This document shows, piece after piece, positions 61,522 through 64,000 of a DNA stretch of 64,000 nucleotides. How positions within the stretch are numbered: the stretch's first letter is position 1; every line of letters begins with the position of its first letter. Made by a program: the position numbers and the translations under genes. The notes under the pieces were generated by a model that saw nothing but the letters and a program-made list of their open reading frames with translations, searched no databases and was not told where the DNA came from. The stretch is from NCBI RefSeq assembly GCF_014203235.1, contig NZ_JACHIN010000004.1, positions 530,817-594,816 of the forward strand, given 5' to 3'. The DNA is from Nonomuraea endophytica. GTDB lineage: Bacteria > Actinomycetota > Actinomycetes > Streptosporangiales > Streptosporangiaceae.

Positions 61522-62991
61522 ATGACAAGCAAGTGGTGGCCGCTGGTGGCGGTCTGCATGGGTGCGTTCATGCTGTTGATGCAGGCGGGCGCGGTCGCGG
61601 TCGCGCTGCCGGACATGGCCGGCGATCTCGGCGCGACGTTCTCCTCGCTGCAATGGGTCCTCGACGGGTACGCGCTGGCGCTCGCGGCCCTCCTGCTGGG
61701 CGCCGGCTCGCTCGCCGACCTGGTGGGCCGGAGAAGGATGTACGTGGCGGGGCTGGCGCTGTTCGGCCTGGCCTGCCTGGCCTGCGGGCTGGCGCCGTCG
61801 ATCGGGCTGCTGGTGGCGGCCTCGGTGGCCCAGGGCGTGGGGGCGGCGATCATGTTCGCCACCACGATGGCCCTGCTCAACTCCACCTACCAGGGCCGCG
61901 ACCGGGGCGTCGCGTTCGGCGTCTGGGGCGCGGTCAACGGCGCCGCGGCCGGAGCCGGGGTGCTGCTCGGCGGCGTCGTCACCGAGCACGGCAGCTGGCG
62001 GGCGGTCTTCCTGGCCAACGTGCCGCTGGCGATCGCGGCGATCGCGCTCACGCTCGCGGTGCTCACCGAGTCGCGCGATCCGCGGTCCCGCCGCGTGGAC
62101 GTCTCGGGCACCACCACGTTCACGCTCGGCGCCGGCGCGCTCACCTACGCCCTCATCAGGGCCGGTGAGTACGGCTGGGCCGACGCCGCCGCCCTGGCCT
62201 GGGCAGCGGCGGGCCTGGTGGCGCTGACCGTGTTCGTCGTCCTCCAGGCCAGGGGCGGGAACGCCATGCTGGACCTGAAGCTGTTCCGATCGCCGCGCTT
62301 CGTCGGCATCATGATCGCGGCCATGGCGCTCAGCGTGTCCGCCTTCGGCTACCTCGCCTACACCTCCCTGTGGCTGCAGTCGCTGCTGGGCCTCGGCGCG
62401 GCCGGAGCCGGGCTCGTGCTGCTGCCGCTGTCCGGCATCGCCTTCGTCGCCGCCCTGGTCGCCGGGCCGTACCTGCACCGGGCCGACCCGAGGGTGCTCG
62501 TGGGCGGCGGCATGCTGCTGATCGGCGCCGGGGCGCTGGCCCAGGCGGTCCTGGACGCGGGTTCCGGCTGGGCGGCGCTGCTGCCCGGCCTGTCGCTCAC
62601 CGGGCTGGGCGTCGGCATCTGCAGCCCGGCCATGTCATCGGCGGCGATGGGCGCGGTGGCGCCGGAGCGCGGCGGGATGGCGGCGGGAGCGCTCAACACG
62701 TTCCGGCAGCTCGGGCAGGCGTTCGGCGTGGCGGTGCTCGGGTCGGTGTTCCGTGCGGGGGCCGAGGGCCGGATGACCGGGCGGCTGGCCGACCCGGCGG
62801 GGGCCACCGACCTGCTCGCCTCCGGGCAGGCCGGGCTGCTGCCCGGGGCGCTGGCCAGGGCGGCGTTCGCGGGCGGGCTGAACGCGGCCTACCTGGTGGC
62901 GGGGGTGGCCGGGCTGGTCGCCGGGGTGCTGGTCCTGGTGCTGCGGGGCCGTACCCGTGACCGGCGGCCCGTCTACGGGGCGGCCGTCTGA
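61522..62991 (+). CDS. DHA2-type MFS multidrug exporter (14 helices)
   Basis: This 489-residue transporter has 14 predicted helices, the first cytoplasmic loop LADLVGRRRMYV and motif C-like glycines (GAAAGAGVLLGG), typical of EmrB/QacA proton-driven exporters. The start is ATG 61522 or ATG 61510 (after AGGGG); both are plausible. It is convergent with the VWA gene, and the two overlap by 19 bp at their 3' ends. The Lrp protein encoded divergently is its probable regulator. Confidence 0.88.
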   Translation: MTSKWWPLVAVCMGAFMLLMQAGAVAVALPDMAGDLGATFSSLQWVLDGYALALAALLLGAGSLADLVGRRRMYVAGLALFGLACLACGLAPSIGLLVAASVAQGVGAAIMFATTMALLNSTYQGRDRGVAFGVWGAVNGAAAGAGVLLGGVVTEHGSWRAVFLANVPLAIAAIALTLAVLTESRDPRSRRVDVSGTTTFTLGAGALTYALIRAGEYGWADAAALAWAAAGLVALTVFVVLQARGGNAMLDLKLFRSPRFVGIMIAAMALSVSAFGYLAYTSLWLQSLLGLGAAGAGLVLLPLSGIAFVAALVAGPYLHRADPRVLVGGGMLLIGAGALAQAVLDAGSGWAALLPGLSLTGLGVGICSPAMSSAAMGAVAPERGGMAAGALNTFRQLGQAFGVAVLGSVFRAGAEGRMTGRLADPAGATDLLASGQAGLLPGALARAAFAGGLNAAYLVAGVAGLVAGVLVLVLRGRTRDRRPVYGAAV

Positions 62992-64000
62992 CGGCCCTCG
63001 ACCGCGGCCGCCATCAGCTCGGGGAAGGCGTCGGGCGTGCACGCGAACGCGGGCACGCCCAGCGCGGCCAGCGCGGCGGCGTGGTCCCTGTCGAACAGCG
63101 GCGTGCCCTCGTCCGACAGCGCCAGCAGCACGATCACCCGCACCCCCGCCCTGGTCATCGCGGCGACCCTGCGCAGCATCTCGTCCCTGATCCCGCCCTC
63201 GAACAGGTCGCTGAGCAGCACCAGGACCGACTCGGCCGGGCGTTCGAGCAGCCCCTCGCAGTAGGCCAGCGCCCGGTTGATGTCGGTGCCGCCGCCCAGC
63301 TGGGTGCCGAACAGCAGCTCGACCGGGTCGTGCAGCAGGTCGCTGAGGTCGGCCACGGCGGTGTCGAACACCACCATGCGGGTCCGCAGCGCCGGGATCG
63401 AGGCCAGCACCGCGCCGAACACCCCCGCGTACACCACCGACTCCGCCATCGAGCCGCTCTGGTCCACGCACAGCACGACGTCGCGCCGGAGCGAGCGTCG
63501 CTTGCGGGCGTGCCCGACCAGCCGCTCGGGCACGACGGTCCTGCGGTCGGGCAGGTAGTGGCCGAGGTTGGCGAGGATCGTCCGGTTCCAGTCCACATCG
63601 GAGGTACGGCGGGGCCGCCGCGTCCGCGCCACCCGGTCCAGCGCCCCCGCCACGGCGGTCCGCGTCCTGGCAGTGAGCCGCTTCTCCAGATCGTCGACCA
63701 CCGCCCTGACCAGCGCCCGCGCCGACTCGCGCGCCTCGTCCGGCATCACCTTGGCCAGCGACAGCAGCGTGGCGGCCAGGTGCACGTCGGGCTCGACCGC
63801 CTCCAGCATCTCGGGCTCGACCAGCAGCCGGGTCAGGTCGAGCCGGTCGATCGCGTCCTGCTGCATGACCTGCACGACACCGGGCGGGAAGTACCTGCGC
63901 ACGTCACCCAGCCAGCGGGCCACCCTGGGCGCGGAGGTCCCGAGCCCGCCCCGCTCCCCGCTCTCGTACAACGACCCGAGCGCCGCGTCCATCCGGGCGT
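62973..64000 (-). CDS. VWA-domain protein (CoxE-like), cut by window edge
   Basis: At least 342 residues of the C-terminal part are present; the frame is still open at the right edge. A von Willebrand factor A domain (about the last 190 residues) has the metal-binding MIDAS motif DQSGSM, with Thr and Asp further on (GGGTDINRAL, LLSDLFEGG). The N-terminal part is helical and basic. Such proteins usually work with a MoxR-type ATPase encoded upstream, outside the window. The last bases overlap the exporter gene. Confidence 0.85.
   Translation of the reverse strand, partial: ARMDAALGSLYESGERGGLGTSAPRVARWLGDVRRYFPPGVVQVMQQDAIDRLDLTRLLVEPEMLEAVEPDVHLAATLLSLAKVMPDEARESARALVRAVVDDLEKRLTARTRTAVAGALDRVARTRRPRRTSDVDWNRTILANLGHYLPDRRTVVPERLVGHARKRRSLRRDVVLCVDQSGSMAESVVYAGVFGAVLASIPALRTRMVVFDTAVADLSDLLHDPVELLFGTQLGGGTDINRALAYCEGLLERPAESVLVLLSDLFEGGIRDEMLRRVAAMTRAGVRVIVLLALSDEGTPLFDRDHAAALAALGVPAFACTPDAFPELMAAAVEGRQTAAP

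Overview
The window is high-GC DNA with very strong third-position G/C, many GTG and TTG starts and long chains of ATGA or GTGA overlaps. It carries a complete mce lipid-transport operon, a PucR regulator, a membrane Ser/Thr kinase with WD40 repeats, an LCP-family protein and a MoxR/DUF58/transglutaminase cluster. Together these point to a filamentous actinomycete, most likely Streptosporangiales (Nonomuraea-like). That taxonomic guess is inference. No rRNA, tRNA, CRISPR array, intact insertion sequence or prophage was seen.

Left part (1-23 kb, mostly minus strand). A 15-bp minisatellite lies at the left edge. Next is a four-gene envelope operon: Fn3/beta-propeller protein, MoxR ATPase, DUF58 protein, and a TgpA-like membrane transglutaminase whose catalytic Cys, His and Asp are all replaced. 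Then comes a self-contained mce operon: ATPase, two YrbE permeases, MceA-F, four Mce-associated single-pass proteins and one proline-rich membrane protein. Almost every junction overlaps. Upstream are three secreted proteins and a PucR-type regulator. A repeated TTTGTCA-N5-TGACAAA-type operator sits in this control region.

Centre (24-44 kb). A three-gene operon (24.6-30.7 kb) encodes a MukF/JetA-like kleisin, a winged-helix KITE-like protein and an SMC-like coiled-coil ATPase. This is a condensin of the Wadjet/Mks type with no neighbouring JetD nuclease, preceded by 23-bp iterons, and it is the best candidate for an undescribed system. It is followed by a ThrE exporter, an HTH-citrate synthase divergent from a homocitrate/isopropylmalate synthase-like enzyme (with a 12-bp palindrome between them), type II NADH dehydrogenase, a secreted SurE, an MFS transporter, a 40-residue membrane protein, and SbcC (1447 aa, swollen by low-complexity insertions) with SbcD.

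Right part (44-64 kb). This holds two alpha/beta hydrolases, an enoyl-CoA hydratase with a 7-bp-arm palindrome at its start, an LCP protein, and a dead M48 peptidase fused to a methyltransferase that has its own internal Shine-Dalgarno and start. Further along are a GNAT, small proteins of unknown function, a kinase-WD40 receptor, a secreted protein with a duplicated tail, a TetR regulator divergent from a ketopantoate-reductase-like enzyme with two TetR-type operators, an enolase-superfamily protein lacking all three catalytic lysines next to an MFS transporter, an Lrp regulator divergent from a DHA2 exporter, and a VWA protein cut by the right edge.

A recurring theme is short tandem repeats (14-72 bp), both inside genes (where they add Pro/Ala/Asp-rich segments) and between genes.
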